Assembly (NCBI GenBank): GCA_030067835.1 | Contig: CP092441.1 | Coordinates: 2,480,001-2,544,000, forward strand | DNA: 64,000 bases | From: Chakrabartyella piscis | GTDB taxonomy: Bacteria; Bacillota; Clostridia; Lachnospirales; Anaerotignaceae | Reading direction: 5' to 3' | Shown here: one piece after another, positions 1-10,899 of the stretch | Position numbering within the stretch: the first letter of the stretch is position 1 | Layout of the letters: each line of letters starts with the position of its first letter | Position numbers and translations under genes: made by a program | Notes under the pieces: model-generated | Seen by the model: the letters and a program-made list of their open reading frames with translations, nothing else | The model's database searches: none | Told to the model about the DNA's origin: nothing

Positions 1-967
1 GATATTGCACACCCAAGGTTTCTGCCATAACAAAGGCAGCAGCACCCATGATTGGTGGCAACAATTGACCCCCTACAGATGCAGTTGCTTCTACAGCACC
101 AGCAAACTCTTTGGAATATCCTGTTTTCTTCATCAAAGGAATGGTAAATGCGCCTGTTGTTACCACGTTTGCAACAGCAGAACCATTGATGGAACCTAAG
201 AATCCAGATGCCAAAACAGCAACTTTTGCAGGACCACCCTTTGTATGTCCAGCCAAGGAATTTGCAATGTCATTGAAGAATTGACCCATACCACATTTGT
301 TCATGATTTCACCAAAGATGATGAATAGTACAATATAAGTTGCAGATACTTGAATGGAAGAACCATAAATACCTGTGGTGTCAGTGGTCAAATAGCTGAC
401 AATACGATCCCATGAATATCCACGATGCATAAACACACCTGGGAAACTACGTCCAAAGATACCATAGATTAGGAATGCAATGGATAAAATGGACAATGCC
501 AAACCACAAATTCTACGGGAACACTCCAAAACCAAGAAGATGAGAATGGTACCCATCACCAAATCGATTGTTTCTGGATAGAAGCCAGTGGATGTCCACA
601 TTGGGTAACGCATAAACACAAACACAGGCATAAAACCAGAAAATGCAATACAAATCCAATCATACCATGGAATGACACGACGATTGGACTTTTTGAATGC
701 TGGGTAGCAAGCAAAGCCCAATACCAATACCATACCTACATGAATTGCATGGTGTTTGATGTTGACCATTTGCATAGCACGTATTCCTGATGCATATGCC
801 AAATGATATATTGTAAAAAACAAACAAATACCAAAGATAATCTTAGTCAATGCTTGCATATCGTACTTACGCATACGAGATTCTTTTTCATATTTCTCCA
901 TAACTTCAGCAGTTTTGGTCACATCAATCAGCTCTGTTTCATTGATGTCAATTTTGGTATCACTCAT
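1..967 (-). CDS. TRAP transporter fused permease (DctQM-type), 3' end beyond window
   Basis: The reading frame starts with ATG at 967 (MSDTKIDINETEL) and stays open to the window edge, giving about 322 N-terminal residues. After a charged N-terminus there are many hydrophobic segments, then the DctM-like stretch with GGPAKVAVLASGFLGSINGS and VGGQLLPPIMGAAAFVMAE, typical of the large TRAP membrane subunit in the 4TM/12TM fusion class. Its start overlaps the stop of the DUF1850 gene by 4 bases (ATGA), so the two are translationally coupled. With the TAXI binding protein upstream this forms a sodium- or proton-coupled organic-acid importer in the cytoplasmic membrane. Substrate is unknown. The C-terminal half lies outside the window. 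Confidence 0.93.
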   Translation of the reverse strand, partial: MSDTKIDINETELIDVTKTAEVMEKYEKESRMRKYDMQALTKIIFGICLFFTIYHLAYASGIRAMQMVNIKHHAIHVGMVLVLGFACYPAFKKSNRRVIPWYDWICIAFSGFMPVFVFMRYPMWTSTGFYPETIDLVMGTILIFLVLECSRRICGLALSILSIAFLIYGIFGRSFPGVFMHRGYSWDRIVSYLTTDTTGIYGSSIQVSATYIVLFIIFGEIMNKCGMGQFFNDIANSLAGHTKGGPAKVAVLASGFLGSINGSAVANVVTTGAFTIPLMKKTGYSKEFAGAVEATASVGGQLLPPIMGAAAFVMAETLGVQY

Positions 968-1452
968 GAACCCAAATACCCCCTTTTCGTTATCACTACA
1001 CCTTGTATCAAACTTGCATTTGGCAAAGTTCGAAAATCAAAAATTTCTACTCCGTTCAATTCCAGACCTTTTTGGTACACGTTGGAAGTCAACCATTTCA
1101 ATTCCAAAAAATTGGTGTTGATGTTTTCTGTCCAAACCATACCATCTCTCACAGTGGATTCTTGAGCAGCTGGAATACCTGCTCCATACCCAGCCACAGC
1201 AAATGCATCCAAATTGAAAGAATTGTCTTCCAAAATGGTGTAATATTCAAACCAAGGAATGTGTTCAGCAGAATGCTCCAATTCCAATACCAAAGTATCG
1301 CCTGCTTTTGCTGGCACTTCCAAAATCACCGCTTGCTGTTCACGGTCATACAATTGAAATACCCTATGAGGCATCACCCAAGCCCAATAGACACCTGCCA
1401 ATACCACAATAGAAAGGACGCAAACAAGGGCAATATACAACCTTTGTTTCAT
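964..1452 (-). CDS. DUF1850 domain protein of the TRAP transporter operon
   Basis: This 162-residue protein has one N-terminal membrane anchor (about residues 5-25, LYIALVCVLSIVVLAGVYWAW) followed by an extracytoplasmic domain. The pattern of an E-H-S-A-E segment after a beta-strand, an aromatic WFEYY motif and a GMVWTENI stretch fits the DUF1850 family, which is usually encoded between TAXI binding proteins and fused TRAP permeases, as here. Its biochemical role is not established; a structural or substrate-coupling part in the transporter is inferred from context only. The stop codon overlaps the permease start. Confidence 0.8.
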   Translation of the reverse strand: MKQRLYIALVCVLSIVVLAGVYWAWVMPHRVFQLYDREQQAVILEVPAKAGDTLVLELEHSAEHIPWFEYYTILEDNSFNLDAFAVAGYGAGIPAAQESTVRDGMVWTENINTNFLELKWLTSNVYQKGLELNGVEIFDFRTLPNASLIQGVVITKRGYLGS

Positions 1453-1538
1453 AAAATCCCCCTTTCCACACCAACTGTATCCAAAAAATCAAGGGAACAG
1501 AAACCACTCTGCTCCCTTGAAGAATGTACATTTAAAAA

Positions 1539-2570
1539 TTACTCATATCCACGTTCTGCCCAGAATTTCGCTGCACCTGGATGCAAAGGCAATTGCAAAT
1601 CGCCAATGCCAGATTCAATGGAAACAGAGGTTTCTGCTGCACTATGGGATGCTTGGATGGTGCTCATACCACCTTCAATTGCAACCATCATATCATATAC
1701 CATTTCATCAGAAAGATCTGTTGGAACCACCATAATGTTGTATACGAATACACCTTCTACATCTTCTTCATTGCTGTATGTACCTGCTGGAATTGTAGTT
1801 GCTGCATAGTATGGATAGTTGGAAACCAAATTGTCACGACCTTCACCATCAATTGGAATCACCACCATGTCATAAGAATTATCCAATTCCATAACAGTTG
1901 CATTTGGAATACCAGAAGTTACGAATACAGCGTCACATTGACCATTTTTCATGTTTTCGATTGCTTCCCCATATGCCAAGTAATCAGCAGTGATATCATC
2001 ATATGTAATGCCATGTGCATCCAAAACCATTCTCGCATTGATTTCAACACCAGAGTTGGAAGCACCAACACCAACACGTTTGCCAACCAAGTCTTCTACG
2101 CAAGTGATACCTGTATCTGCTGTGGTCACCAATTGCACATAATTTGGCCACAAACGCATGATTGCTGCCATATTTGTGATGGGTTCTGCGCCTTCATAAG
2201 CACCTTCACCTGTATATGCTTGCACTGCAACGTCTTGCATTACGATTGCCATTTCTGCATCGCCATCGCTGATCAATTGCACATTTGCACCGGAAGCATT
2301 GGTTGCTTCTGCACTTGTTTTATATCCATAATCACCCAAAACAGTGGCAAATGCACCACCAATTGGATAATACAAACCAGAGGTTGGACCTGTTGCAACG
2401 GTTACAAATTCAGATGCACGTTGATCTGCTGTAAGTCCTCCTGTTGCTTCAGAAGTGGATTCTGTTGCAGATTGTGTTTCTGTTGTTGTTTCTGTTGCAG
2501 AAGAAGAACAGCCTGTTACAATCCCCAAGGACATAACAACTGTCATAGTAAGTGCTAAAATTCTTTTCAT
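1539..2570 (-). CDS. TAXI-family TRAP transporter solute-binding lipoprotein
   Basis: The chosen ATG at 2570 follows an AGGAG site by about 7 bases and gives a 343-residue protein with a lipoprotein signal (MKRILALTMTVVMSLGIVTGC, lipobox ending at Cys21). A threonine/glutamate-rich linker precedes the binding domain, which carries the family hallmark TVATGPTSGLYYPIGGAFA and later GKRVGVGASNSGVEINARMVLDAHGI. The protein would be tethered outside the membrane and deliver its ligand, probably a dicarboxylate or amino-acid-like acid, to the permease encoded downstream. An upstream in-frame start (GTG/ATG near 2597) lacks a ribosome site and would spoil the signal peptide. Confidence 0.93.
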   Translation of the reverse strand: MKRILALTMTVVMSLGIVTGCSSSATETTTETQSATESTSEATGGLTADQRASEFVTVATGPTSGLYYPIGGAFATVLGDYGYKTSAEATNASGANVQLISDGDAEMAIVMQDVAVQAYTGEGAYEGAEPITNMAAIMRLWPNYVQLVTTADTGITCVEDLVGKRVGVGASNSGVEINARMVLDAHGITYDDITADYLAYGEAIENMKNGQCDAVFVTSGIPNATVMELDNSYDMVVIPIDGEGRDNLVSNYPYYAATTIPAGTYSNEEDVEGVFVYNIMVVPTDLSDEMVYDMMVAIEGGMSTIQASHSAAETSVSIESGIGDLQLPLHPGAAKFWAERGYE

Positions 2571-2763
2571 GATACGCTCCTTTTCTGTCGTAATCATCCA
2601 TCAAAAAACAATGGATATCGGCATCGACTAAAATATGTTTTCTTCACCCCAGGTATCTATAAAAAACATTACAATTTCCTATAAATACCTATGATAATGA
2701 TACCATATCCAAATTATTCCGTCAAGGAAAAACACAAATCCGCCTATTGGATACATTTTACCC

Positions 2764-2792
2764 ATAAAAAAAGACAAGTACAATTGTACTTG
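2764..2792 (-). terminator. Rho-independent terminator after tRNA-Leu
   Basis: A perfect 18-base palindrome (CAAGTACAATTGTACTTG, 2775-2792) is followed on the minus strand by a run of seven T. It lies 7 bases past the tRNA 3' end. Confidence 0.85.
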
Positions 2793-2798
2793 CCTAAG

Positions 2799-2881
2799 TG
2801 CGGATGGTGGGACTTGAACCCACACGAGGTCACCCCCGCCAGATTTTGAGTCTGGTGCGTCTGCCATTCCGCCACATCCGC
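2799..2881 (-). tRNA. tRNA-Leu (anticodon CAA)
   Basis: The 83-base minus-strand sequence folds as a class II tRNA. The acceptor arm GCGGATG pairs with CATCCGC, followed by discriminator A. The anticodon stem CCAGA/TCTGG encloses the loop CTCAAAA, so the anticodon is CAA (reads UUG). A long variable arm and a GGTTCAAGTCC T-loop are present. CCA is not encoded. The gene stands alone between the TRAP operon and the LUD gene. Confidence 0.95.
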
Positions 2882-2992
2882 ATGAATGACTGCTTGGATA
2901 TAATAGCATAATTTTTTCATCACGTCAATATATTTTTTTATATTTTTTCAAAAAAATGGATGGATTTTTCATCCACCCACTCTATCATCCTA

Positions 2993-3637
2993 TTAGAAGC
3001 CCAATTCTTCTCCAACCAAAATCACTTTAATTCTTTTTGCTGGTCTACAATTTCTGGTGATCAACATTTGGTTGCAAATGCTTTCTGGAGATTTACAATT
3101 ATGACAGACCCCATCCACTGCACAAGGTGTTTTACCCATAAAACGCATGCTATTGACTGGTGCTGCATAGGTTCTAACACGTGTCAATGCATCTTCTGCT
3201 GTTTTTTCTACTTTATTCATCCCTACAATGACAACTACATTTTTAGGACCAAAGCTCATTGCAGCAACACGATTGCCAACACCATCAATGTTCACCAAAA
3301 CGCCATCTTCAGTGATTGCATTTGTACTGGTCACATAGCAATCTACCATCAATGCTTGACGTTGGAGTTCAAATTTTTCATCTGCATCTTTTGCCAAATC
3401 ACGATCCACTACTTTGTAATTTTTTGCATGAAATGCATCTGTCAAACCCATTTCACGAATGGTTACAGAACCACCCCAAGAAACAGAACTTCCTTCTGGA
3501 ATCAAAGCAAAGGCTTTCTCCATGGCTTCCGCTGATGTTTTGCAATAATATGCCTCAAAATTTCTTTTTTCCAATTCTCCAACTAGTTTTTTGCCAAGCA
3601 AATCATTTCTCATTTCCAAAGGTGTACTCAATTTCAT
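2993..3637 (-). CDS. LUD-domain protein (lactate utilization LutC/YkgG-like)
   Basis: The 214-residue product matches the LUD (DUF162) family: an N-terminal KxLVGELEKRNFEAYY helix, the GSSVSWGGSVTIREMGL motif, DCYVTSTNAITEDGVLVNIDGVGNRVAAM, and a C-terminal cysteine cluster (GVCHNCKSPESICNQ). Relatives work with LutA/LutB in lactate oxidation or as stand-alone proteins of unclear role. No lutA or lutB is nearby, so a lactate role is only inferred. The ATG at 3637 has an AAAGGAG site 4-5 bases upstream. Confidence 0.88.
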   Translation of the reverse strand: MKLSTPLEMRNDLLGKKLVGELEKRNFEAYYCKTSAEAMEKAFALIPEGSSVSWGGSVTIREMGLTDAFHAKNYKVVDRDLAKDADEKFELQRQALMVDCYVTSTNAITEDGVLVNIDGVGNRVAAMSFGPKNVVVIVGMNKVEKTAEDALTRVRTYAAPVNSMRFMGKTPCAVDGVCHNCKSPESICNQMLITRNCRPAKRIKVILVGEELGF

Positions 3638-3758
3638 TCGCTCCTTTCAAAGACAACAAGATACTTTTTGATTTTGTATATACAATGTATGCTATTCATT
3701 TTATCACATTTCTTGTTGCTTTGCACCTATTTTTCTACACTTGTACAGAATCTCGTGG

Positions 3759-3764
3759 TATAAT
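3759..3764 (+). promoter_or_regulatory. Probable extended -10 promoter for the TrmH-family gene
   Basis: TATAAT is preceded by TG one base upstream (TGgTATAAT, extended -10). The -35 match is weak. It lies about 115 bases before the TTG start at 3882. The leader between holds an AGGAGG-like run directly abutting an ATG (too close to be used) and no clear fold. Confidence 0.45.
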
Positions 3765-3881
3765 AACATCAATGAAAATGAAACCTTCAGGAGGATGCTA
3801 TCCCCCCCTACTGTAAACAATAATATGAGTGTATGGGTATATGTAGCATTCCCTGACACAATATAGAAATGAGGAACCATT

Positions 3882-4667
3882 TTGGCAAAATATATTGAAA
3901 GCCCACAAAATAAAATTTACAAACGCCTAAAAGGCTTACAGCTTAAGAAAAATCGTGACAAAGAAGGTCTGTTTTTGGCAGAAGGCCTACGCTTTGTGTC
4001 TGAAATTCCAGATACATGGACTGTGGATTTCATTGCCTGCTCACAAACATTCTCCAAAGAAATGGATACCATCGATTTTGAAACTCGTTGGAATCTAATT
4101 GTATTTCCTGATGATTTATTTGAAGACTTATGTGATACCGAATCGCCACAAGGAGTTTTGGCTGTCTGTGCAAAACGTCAAGATACCATTGCAACATTGC
4201 CTACAAAAGAGAATTATTTCTTTATTTTGGCAGAAGAACTCAATGACCCTGGCAATTTAGGTACCATCATTCGTACAGCTGATGCTTGTGGTGCTGATGG
4301 TGTATTTCTATCCAAAGGTAGTGTGGATGTATACAATCCAAAGGTGTTACGCTCCACAATGGGTTCTTTGTTCCATTTGCCTATTTTCCAAAATGTGGAT
4401 TTGTCTGAAACTGCAACCATTTTGCAAGAAAAAGGAGTTTCCTTATATGCTGCACATTTACAAGGAACTGACTATCCATATACATTGCCACTGACCAAAA
4501 GTTGTGGTTTCCTCATTGGAAATGAAGCACGTGGATTGTCTGATGCTGTTGCCAATTTGTGCAACCAATTTGTGAAGATTCCCATGCCTGGACAAGCAGA
4601 ATCTTTGAATGCTTCCATTGCTGCTGGGGTTTTGATGTATGAAGTGGTACGTCAAAGATTGAAATGA
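3882..4667 (+). CDS. TrmH/SpoU-family RNA 2'-O-methyltransferase
   Basis: The 261-residue protein has an N-terminal substrate-binding domain (KIYKRLKGLQLKKNRDKEGLFLAEGLRFVSE) and a C-terminal SPOUT domain. All three SpoU motifs are visible: motif 1 NDPGNLGTIIRTADACGADGVFLS, motif 2 LIGNEARGLSD, and motif 3 IPMPGQAESLNASIAAGVLMYE. It should methylate a ribose in rRNA or tRNA using S-adenosylmethionine as a knotted dimer; the target base cannot be read from sequence. Translation is likely from TTG, with GAGG 7 bases upstream. The gene converges on asnA and shares a two-way terminator with it. Confidence 0.9.
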   Translation: MAKYIESPQNKIYKRLKGLQLKKNRDKEGLFLAEGLRFVSEIPDTWTVDFIACSQTFSKEMDTIDFETRWNLIVFPDDLFEDLCDTESPQGVLAVCAKRQDTIATLPTKENYFFILAEELNDPGNLGTIIRTADACGADGVFLSKGSVDVYNPKVLRSTMGSLFHLPIFQNVDLSETATILQEKGVSLYAAHLQGTDYPYTLPLTKSCGFLIGNEARGLSDAVANLCNQFVKIPMPGQAESLNASIAAGVLMYEVVRQRLK

Positions 4668-4705
4668 TGTAACCAATTAAAAAATTTATATGTTATAGGA
4701 TTACG

Positions 4706-4787
4706 GATCGATGTGGGCATCGCTCCCTACAAAACCCAAATACTACAAACCATCCATGTGCCTTGTAGGGAATGGTCTTGACCATTC
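4706..4787. repeat. Two TGTAGGG-edge palindromes
   Basis: Copy one (4706-4732) has stem CGATG/CATCG next to CCCTACA; copy two (4764-4787) has TGTAGGG followed by stem GAATGGT/ACCATTC. The two face each other between the methyltransferase gene and its terminator. They belong to the window-wide family described in the findings. Confidence 0.75.
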
Positions 4788-4812
4788 TGTCGCACCTATC
4801 ATCAAAAACAGA

Positions 4813-4847
4813 AATACCCTCATCTATGTAGACAAGGGTATTTTTTA
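4813..4847. terminator. Bidirectional terminator between the convergent TrmH-family gene and asnA
   Basis: Stem AATACCCT (4813-4820) pairs with AGGGTATT (4835-4842). T runs follow on the plus strand (TTTTAT) and, less strongly, on the minus strand. Confidence 0.75.
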
Positions 4848-4863
4848 TATGTATTGATTTATT

Positions 4864-5871
4864 TTACAACAAAATTACGCCAGCTTCTTTGCAAACTTCG
4901 ATGGTATCTTTGTCCCAAAGAGATGCTTGCACTTCACCAATATGCGCTTTGCCCAAAATCAACATACAGGTACGAGATTGACCAATGCCACCACCCATTG
5001 TCAGTGGCAATTCATTTGCCAACAACATTTTATGGAAAGGAAGTTCACGTCTGTCATCACAATTTGCTTTTGTCAGTTGTTCATCCAAAGATTTTGCATC
5101 TACACGAATACCCATAGAAGATACTTCAAAAGCACAATCCAAAACATCGTTATAGAACAACAAGTCCCCATTCATTTTCCAATCGTCATAATCAGGAGCA
5201 CGTCCATCGTGGCGTTCACCAGATTTCATTACATCACCAATTTCCATCAAGAAAACGGTTCTATGTTCTTTGACAAATGTATTTTCTCTTTCTTTTGCTG
5301 TGAGAGTTGGATATTTATCTTCCAATTCTTGTGTGGTCACAAATGTGATTTCACGACTCATATCTGTTTGAATCATAGGATATTTCACTTTGATTGCATC
5401 CAATGTATCACAGAAAGCATCTACAATACCTTGTACTGTTGATTTCAATTCTGCAATGGTTCTGGTTTCTTCAGAAATTACTTTTTCCCAATCCCATTGA
5501 TCCACATAGATAGAATGCAAGTTATCCAATTCTTCATCACGACGAATCGCATTCATATTGGTGTACAAACCTTTGCCTGCATAGAAATCACACAAGTGCA
5601 AAGCCATACGTTTCCATTTTGCCAAAGAATGTACCACTTCTGCATCCAAACCAACTGCTGGAATGTCAAAAGAAACTGGTCTTTCCACACCATTCAAGTT
5701 GTCATTGAGACCTGTTGCTGGATCTACAAACAAAGGTGCAGAAACTCTTTTGAGATTCAAGTTATTGGACAATTTTTCTGAAAACAAAGTATGAATCATA
5801 CCAATTGCGTGTTGTGTTTCGTACAAGGATAATTTTGATTGATATCCTTCTGGAATAACTGATTTTAACAT
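4864..5871 (-). CDS. asnA: Aspartate-ammonia ligase (asparagine synthetase A)
   Basis: The 335-residue product is a full-length AsnA, which makes asparagine from aspartate, ammonia and ATP by a class II aminoacyl-tRNA-synthetase-like fold. Visible hallmarks are [41 protein letters not shown] near the N-terminus, [41 protein letters not shown], and the C-terminal [17 protein letters not shown]. The ATG at 5871 has a GGGAGG site; the longer frame upstream adds non-conserved residues. The gene follows the RseC-like gene by 47 bases and is probably cotranscribed with it. Confidence 0.97.
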   Translation of the reverse strand: MLKSVIPEGYQSKLSLYETQHAIGMIHTLFSEKLSNNLNLKRVSAPLFVDPATGLNDNLNGVERPVSFDIPAVGLDAEVVHSLAKWKRMALHLCDFYAGKGLYTNMNAIRRDEELDNLHSIYVDQWDWEKVISEETRTIAELKSTVQGIVDAFCDTLDAIKVKYPMIQTDMSREITFVTTQELEDKYPTLTAKERENTFVKEHRTVFLMEIGDVMKSGERHDGRAPDYDDWKMNGDLLFYNDVLDCAFEVSSMGIRVDAKSLDEQLTKANCDDRRELPFHKMLLANELPLTMGGGIGQSRTCMLILGKAHIGEVQASLWDKDTIEVCKEAGVILL

Positions 5872-5918
5872 ATGAAACCTCCCATTGTATAATATAATTG
5901 AAAATATCACTTTCTCTT

Positions 5919-6383
5919 TTACTTGAATTTTATTTCATCATCGGCATCCACTTCTTCATACACATCTTCTGTGGTCAAATGGAGTGCCATTGGGATATAT
6001 TTACCGGCTTCCCATCTAGCAGTTTGGCTTTTGATCCAACCATAGCTGACCAAAATTCCCACAAATCCACACAAAAATGCAACCAAGCCAGAATCCATAG
6101 TTGGAACCACTGGTGCCAAGAAATAATAGCCTGAGAATAAGCAAACCATAAACCCAACCAAAGGTAGACCATAGCTCACCAAAACTGCATTACGAAAGGC
6201 ATTTTCTTGAAGCCCCAATTCCACCCAATCGCCTACAGTTGCATCGCAAAGATTTTTTGCATCCAAATCCATATCTTGTTCCATATATCCAGCCAAACAG
6301 CCTTTGCAGTGTCCACATGCTTCCAAACGTTTGATGTGTACCGTTACCATTTTGCCAGAATCTTTTGTTACAACGCCTTTCAT
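5919..6383 (-). CDS. RseC/MucC-family membrane protein (SoxR-reducing / Rnf-associated type)
   Basis: The 154-residue protein has an N-terminal domain with a cysteine cluster ([13 protein letters not shown], then [13 protein letters not shown]), two hydrophobic segments (about residues 60-82 and 88-112) and an acidic tail. This matches the RseC family, linked in other bacteria to redox modules such as Rnf or SoxR reduction. No rnf genes are present here, so its partner is unknown. The ATG at 6383 follows AGGTGG; a longer start at 6428 lacks a good site. It precedes asnA on the same strand. Confidence 0.8.
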   Translation of the reverse strand: MKGVVTKDSGKMVTVHIKRLEACGHCKGCLAGYMEQDMDLDAKNLCDATVGDWVELGLQENAFRNAVLVSYGLPLVGFMVCLFSGYYFLAPVVPTMDSGLVAFLCGFVGILVSYGWIKSQTARWEAGKYIPMALHLTTEDVYEEVDADDEIKFK

Positions 6384-6563
6384 ATGATAAGCCACCTTTC
6401 TGTGCCTTGTATTTTTGATAATGTTCACTGTTTTTTATTATACACCAAATTACAACGAAAGCAAAGGTTAATTTATGACAAAAATAAAGGATGGACTTTG
6501 TGACAAGATGAAGATAAGTGCAACAAAATATCCTTATAACACACGCTTTATCTAAAACATGCA

Positions 6564-6632
6564 GGATGGGAAACCCATCCCCTACAAATGCATTGCCATA
6601 AATATTGCGGGTGCCGAAACGACACCCCTACA
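6564..6632. repeat. Two TGTAGGG-edge palindromes
   Basis: Stems GATGGG/CCCATC (6564-6586) and GGGTG/CACCC (about 6609-6632) are each followed by CCCTACA. The rest of 6430-6650, between the RseC-like gene and pepD, shows no gene. Confidence 0.75.
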
Positions 6633-6652
6633 AAAATTTACAAATATTTCGT

Positions 6653-6696
6653 AAAAAAGCCACAAAGCCGAATCAACTCGACTTTGTGGCTTTTCT
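6653..6696 (-). terminator. Terminator of pepD
   Basis: Stem GCCACAAAG (6659-6667) pairs with CTTTGTGGC (6682-6690). On the minus strand it is followed by TTTTTTAC. It starts directly after the pepD stop codon. Confidence 0.85.
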
Positions 6697-8144
6697 TTAT
6701 TTGATATTTGCCAAAACTGTTTTGAGATAGTCCCAAACACGCAAAGTAGATGCAATGGACAATCTTTCATCTGGTGTATGCACATCATACATTTCTGGTC
6801 CAATGGATACCATATCCAAGCCAGGCATTTTTTGTGCAAACAATCCACATTCCAAACCTGCATGAATCGCTTCTATTCTAGGTGCTTTTCCATACATATC
6901 TTCATATACTTTTCCAAAGAATGCCAACATTTCAGAATTGGGGTTATATTCCCAACCTGGGTAATCGTTGACAATTTCCACAATGCCACCAACTTGTTTT
7001 GCAACAGAACATACTTTGTCATAAATACGAATCTTCTTATGTTCCACAGAACTACGCATTGCACAGTCAAAATAAATGGTGTTTTCCAATGTTTTCACAA
7101 TACCAATGTTATTGGAGCTTTCCACAAGTCCTTCCATATCAGCTGACATGGTTTGTACACCATATGGCAATTGCAACAACACTTGGATGATTTTCTCCTT
7201 GGTATCTTCTGACAATACCATTGGAATATCTTCTTCAACTGCTTCCACATATAGCATGATATTCGGTTCTGTATTCCCAAACTCCACATCCAAGTTGATT
7301 TGAATTTCTCCCAAAATTTCACGCATATGAAGTGCACAATTGTTACGTAACACAATGACTGCATCTGCTTCTCTACAAATGGCATTGTCCATATTGCCAC
7401 CATCTACAGACACCAAATCGTATTCCAATTCATGTTGCAAAACATCCAAAATACGCCCCATCAAACAATTGGCATTTGCTCTTTGCAAGTGGATATCTGC
7501 ACCAGAATGTCCACCTTTCAAGCCACGAACAGAAATTTTGTAACCCTTCCCCTCATTTGGCAAACAAACCAAAGGCAAATCCAAACGTGTTCTTCTACCC
7601 CAGCGCAACCAGAAAGCAAAACACCTTCTTCTTCTGTGTCCATATTCAAGAACCATTTTCCTTCTAATATAGAAGTGTCCAATTGGAATGCACCTTTCAT
7701 ACCTACTTCTTCATCCACAGTAAACACTCCTTCTAATGGAGGATGTGGTATTGTGTTGCTATCCAACAATGCCAACATATAAGCAACTGCAATGCCATTG
7801 TCAGCACCCAAAGTGGTGCCACGTGCATGAATAAAACCATTTTCTACATAAATATCCAAAGGTTCTTTGATAAAATCATGAATGACATCGCTATTTTTTT
7901 CGCACACCATATCAATATGCCCTTGCAAAATAACGGTTTTTCCATTTTCACAACCCAAAGCACCATTTTTTTTGATACAGACATTATATGCTTCATCTTG
8001 TATATAATATAAGTTGCGTTCTTTTGCAAAAGCAACCAAATAATCACTCAATGCTTTCTCATTGCCACTACCATGGGGAATTTTTGTAATCTCTTCAAAA
8101 AAATAAAAGACCCTTTCTTGATCAAATTGTTCTAACACGTTCAT
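6697..8144 (-). pseudogene. pepD: pepD, aminoacyl-histidine dipeptidase, split by a one-base frameshift
   Basis: Two overlapping frames together make one PepD/M20 dipeptidase. The N-terminal part (start 8144, MNVLEQFDQERVFYFFEEI) carries the metal-site motif LQGHIDMVCEK, TTLGADNGIAVAYMLALLD and TVDEEVGMKGA. It should continue as LSGCAGGRRTRLDLPLV, but the frame breaks at 7598-7601, where a run of four G on the coding strand would restore the frame if it were five. The C-terminal part then runs to 6697 and contains KGGHSGADIH and HAGLECG. With one base restored the protein is about 482 residues, the normal family length. The break is either a recent inactivation, a reversible homopolymer slip or a sequence error. 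Confidence 0.9.
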
Positions 8145-8293
8145 TGTGTTCCTCCTTCGTAAATCCTATTTCACACTGGTACAATATCGCCTTTTTTAGA
8201 ATATATGTACATTTCAAAATTCTATCCTGCAAATGACAATATATTAAATAATCCCTATCTTTTCGAGATTTCCCCTTATTTCTCGTATGTATA

Positions 8294-8322
8294 ATGATAC
8301 GTGTTCCCATATTTGTTGTCAA
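8294..8322 (-). promoter_or_regulatory. Probable sigma-A promoter upstream of pepD
   Basis: On the minus strand, TTGACA (8317-8322) and TATCAT (8294-8299) are separated by exactly 17 bases. The implied pepD leader is about 145 bases, AT-rich, without an obvious fold. Apart from this promoter and the pyrG terminator, 8145-8576 holds nothing I can support. Confidence 0.6.
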
Positions 8323-8414
8323 TAACGGATTTCTTAATTTCTTATAATTTGGCAACTTGTCTGAAAACCAATTGAAATATACCAAAACCCTACTTATACA
8401 GTAGACATTATATA

Positions 8415-8443
8415 CAAATAAAAAAGGCAGATTGCTCTGCCTT
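8415..8443 (-). terminator. Terminator downstream of pyrG
   Basis: Stem AAGGCAGA/TCTGCCTT with a 4-base loop, followed on the minus strand by TTTTATTTG. It lies about 130 bases beyond the pyrG stop. Confidence 0.7.
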
Positions 8444-8576
8444 CCTAAATTAAACCATCAATTTTATCAAAAAAACTCATATCTTTTTATATATTTCTAT
8501 CTATTTTTGTTTTATGAACCAACCATTCATCACAAAAAATTTACACTTTATCACTTTTTTTTTGCGTTGTAATACA

Positions 8577-10223
<1,647 letters not shown>

Positions 10224-10293
10224 CTATATGATACACTTGGCTTTCACCAAGGTTTTCACCGCTATTGATTCGTTTTCAATCCGTAAAACTTAC

Positions 10294-10320
10294 GGACACC
10301 CACATAGGGGCGTCCCTACA
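10294..10320. repeat. TGTAGGG-edge palindrome upstream of pyrG
   Basis: Imperfect stem GGAC...GTCC next to CCCTACA. It is the only recognisable item in the 230-base gap 10185-10414 besides A/G-rich DNA just before pyrG. Confidence 0.6.
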
Positions 10321-10414
10321 AAAGCACATTTTTATTATGATTCCTACTGATTTTGCCAAAAAACAGCTGTTTACACCAAAGAAAAAAGGGGACTGAAATA
10401 AAGGGATATACCCC

Positions 10415-10879
10415 CTATTCAGTCACCTCTGTTTGTTCGTTTGTTTCTGTTTCTTGGATAGAAACGAAGGAGACACCATCTTCTACTGCGAAAATGACAG
10501 TTGTATCATCTGCAAGCACCACATCTTTCCAGATGGTTTCTTCTCCTTGTAGGTTCGTAGTTTTCACTTCCCAACCAGTCTCTATGTCAGGTAAAATACC
10601 GTTGACAAAGACAGGTACTTCATATCGATCTTTCCACGCTTCGTCGGTCACTAGATTTTCTGACCAATCGTATTCTTCCGTGGGTCGTATTTTCAGGATA
10701 CCAATGTTTTCGCCTGTTTCATTGGAAAACTGGATTTCCATACTCACTTCTTCTTTTTTTGCGGACACTTCTTCTACAGATTCAGTCACTTCGGCTGTGG
10801 ACTCTTCTTTTTTGGTACAACCGACCATTGCACCCAATATGCAAATACAAACAACCATCCATAAACCAAACTTCTTCAT
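10415..10879 (-). CDS. Small lipoprotein of unknown function
   Basis: From ATG 10879 (AGGAG site 7 bases upstream) the product has about 154 residues, with a lipoprotein signal MKKFGLWMVVCICILGAMVGC and lipidated Cys21. An acidic low-complexity linker (KKEESTAEVTESVEEVSAKKEE) precedes a beta-rich domain: MEIQFSNETGENIGILKIRPTEEYDWSENLVTDEAW, then ETIWKDVVLADDTTVIFAVEDG. This looks like a small immunoglobulin-like or beta-sandwich surface protein; I recognise no named family. It follows the cyclophilin lipoprotein gene by about 20 bases and is likely in the same operon, so a shared extracytoplasmic role is possible. Confidence 0.75.
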   Translation of the reverse strand: MKKFGLWMVVCICILGAMVGCTKKEESTAEVTESVEEVSAKKEEVSMEIQFSNETGENIGILKIRPTEEYDWSENLVTDEAWKDRYEVPVFVNGILPDIETGWEVKTTNLQGEETIWKDVVLADDTTVIFAVEDGVSFVSIQETETNEQTEVTE

Positions 10880-10899
10880 TACAATCTCCTCAACTTCTA

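Noticed and set aside
2679..2909. 76-residue open frame on the minus strand
   Set aside because: It runs across the tRNA-Leu gene and its terminator; the peptide is the translated tRNA and has no family resemblance.
3797..3870. Short leader peptide before the TrmH-family gene
   Set aside because: The ATG directly abuts the AGGAGG run, leaving no spacing for initiation, and the peptide has no attenuator-like codon run.
8122..8385. 87-residue open frame upstream of pepD
   Set aside because: It overlaps the pepD start and the likely promoter, lacks a ribosome site and has a random composition.
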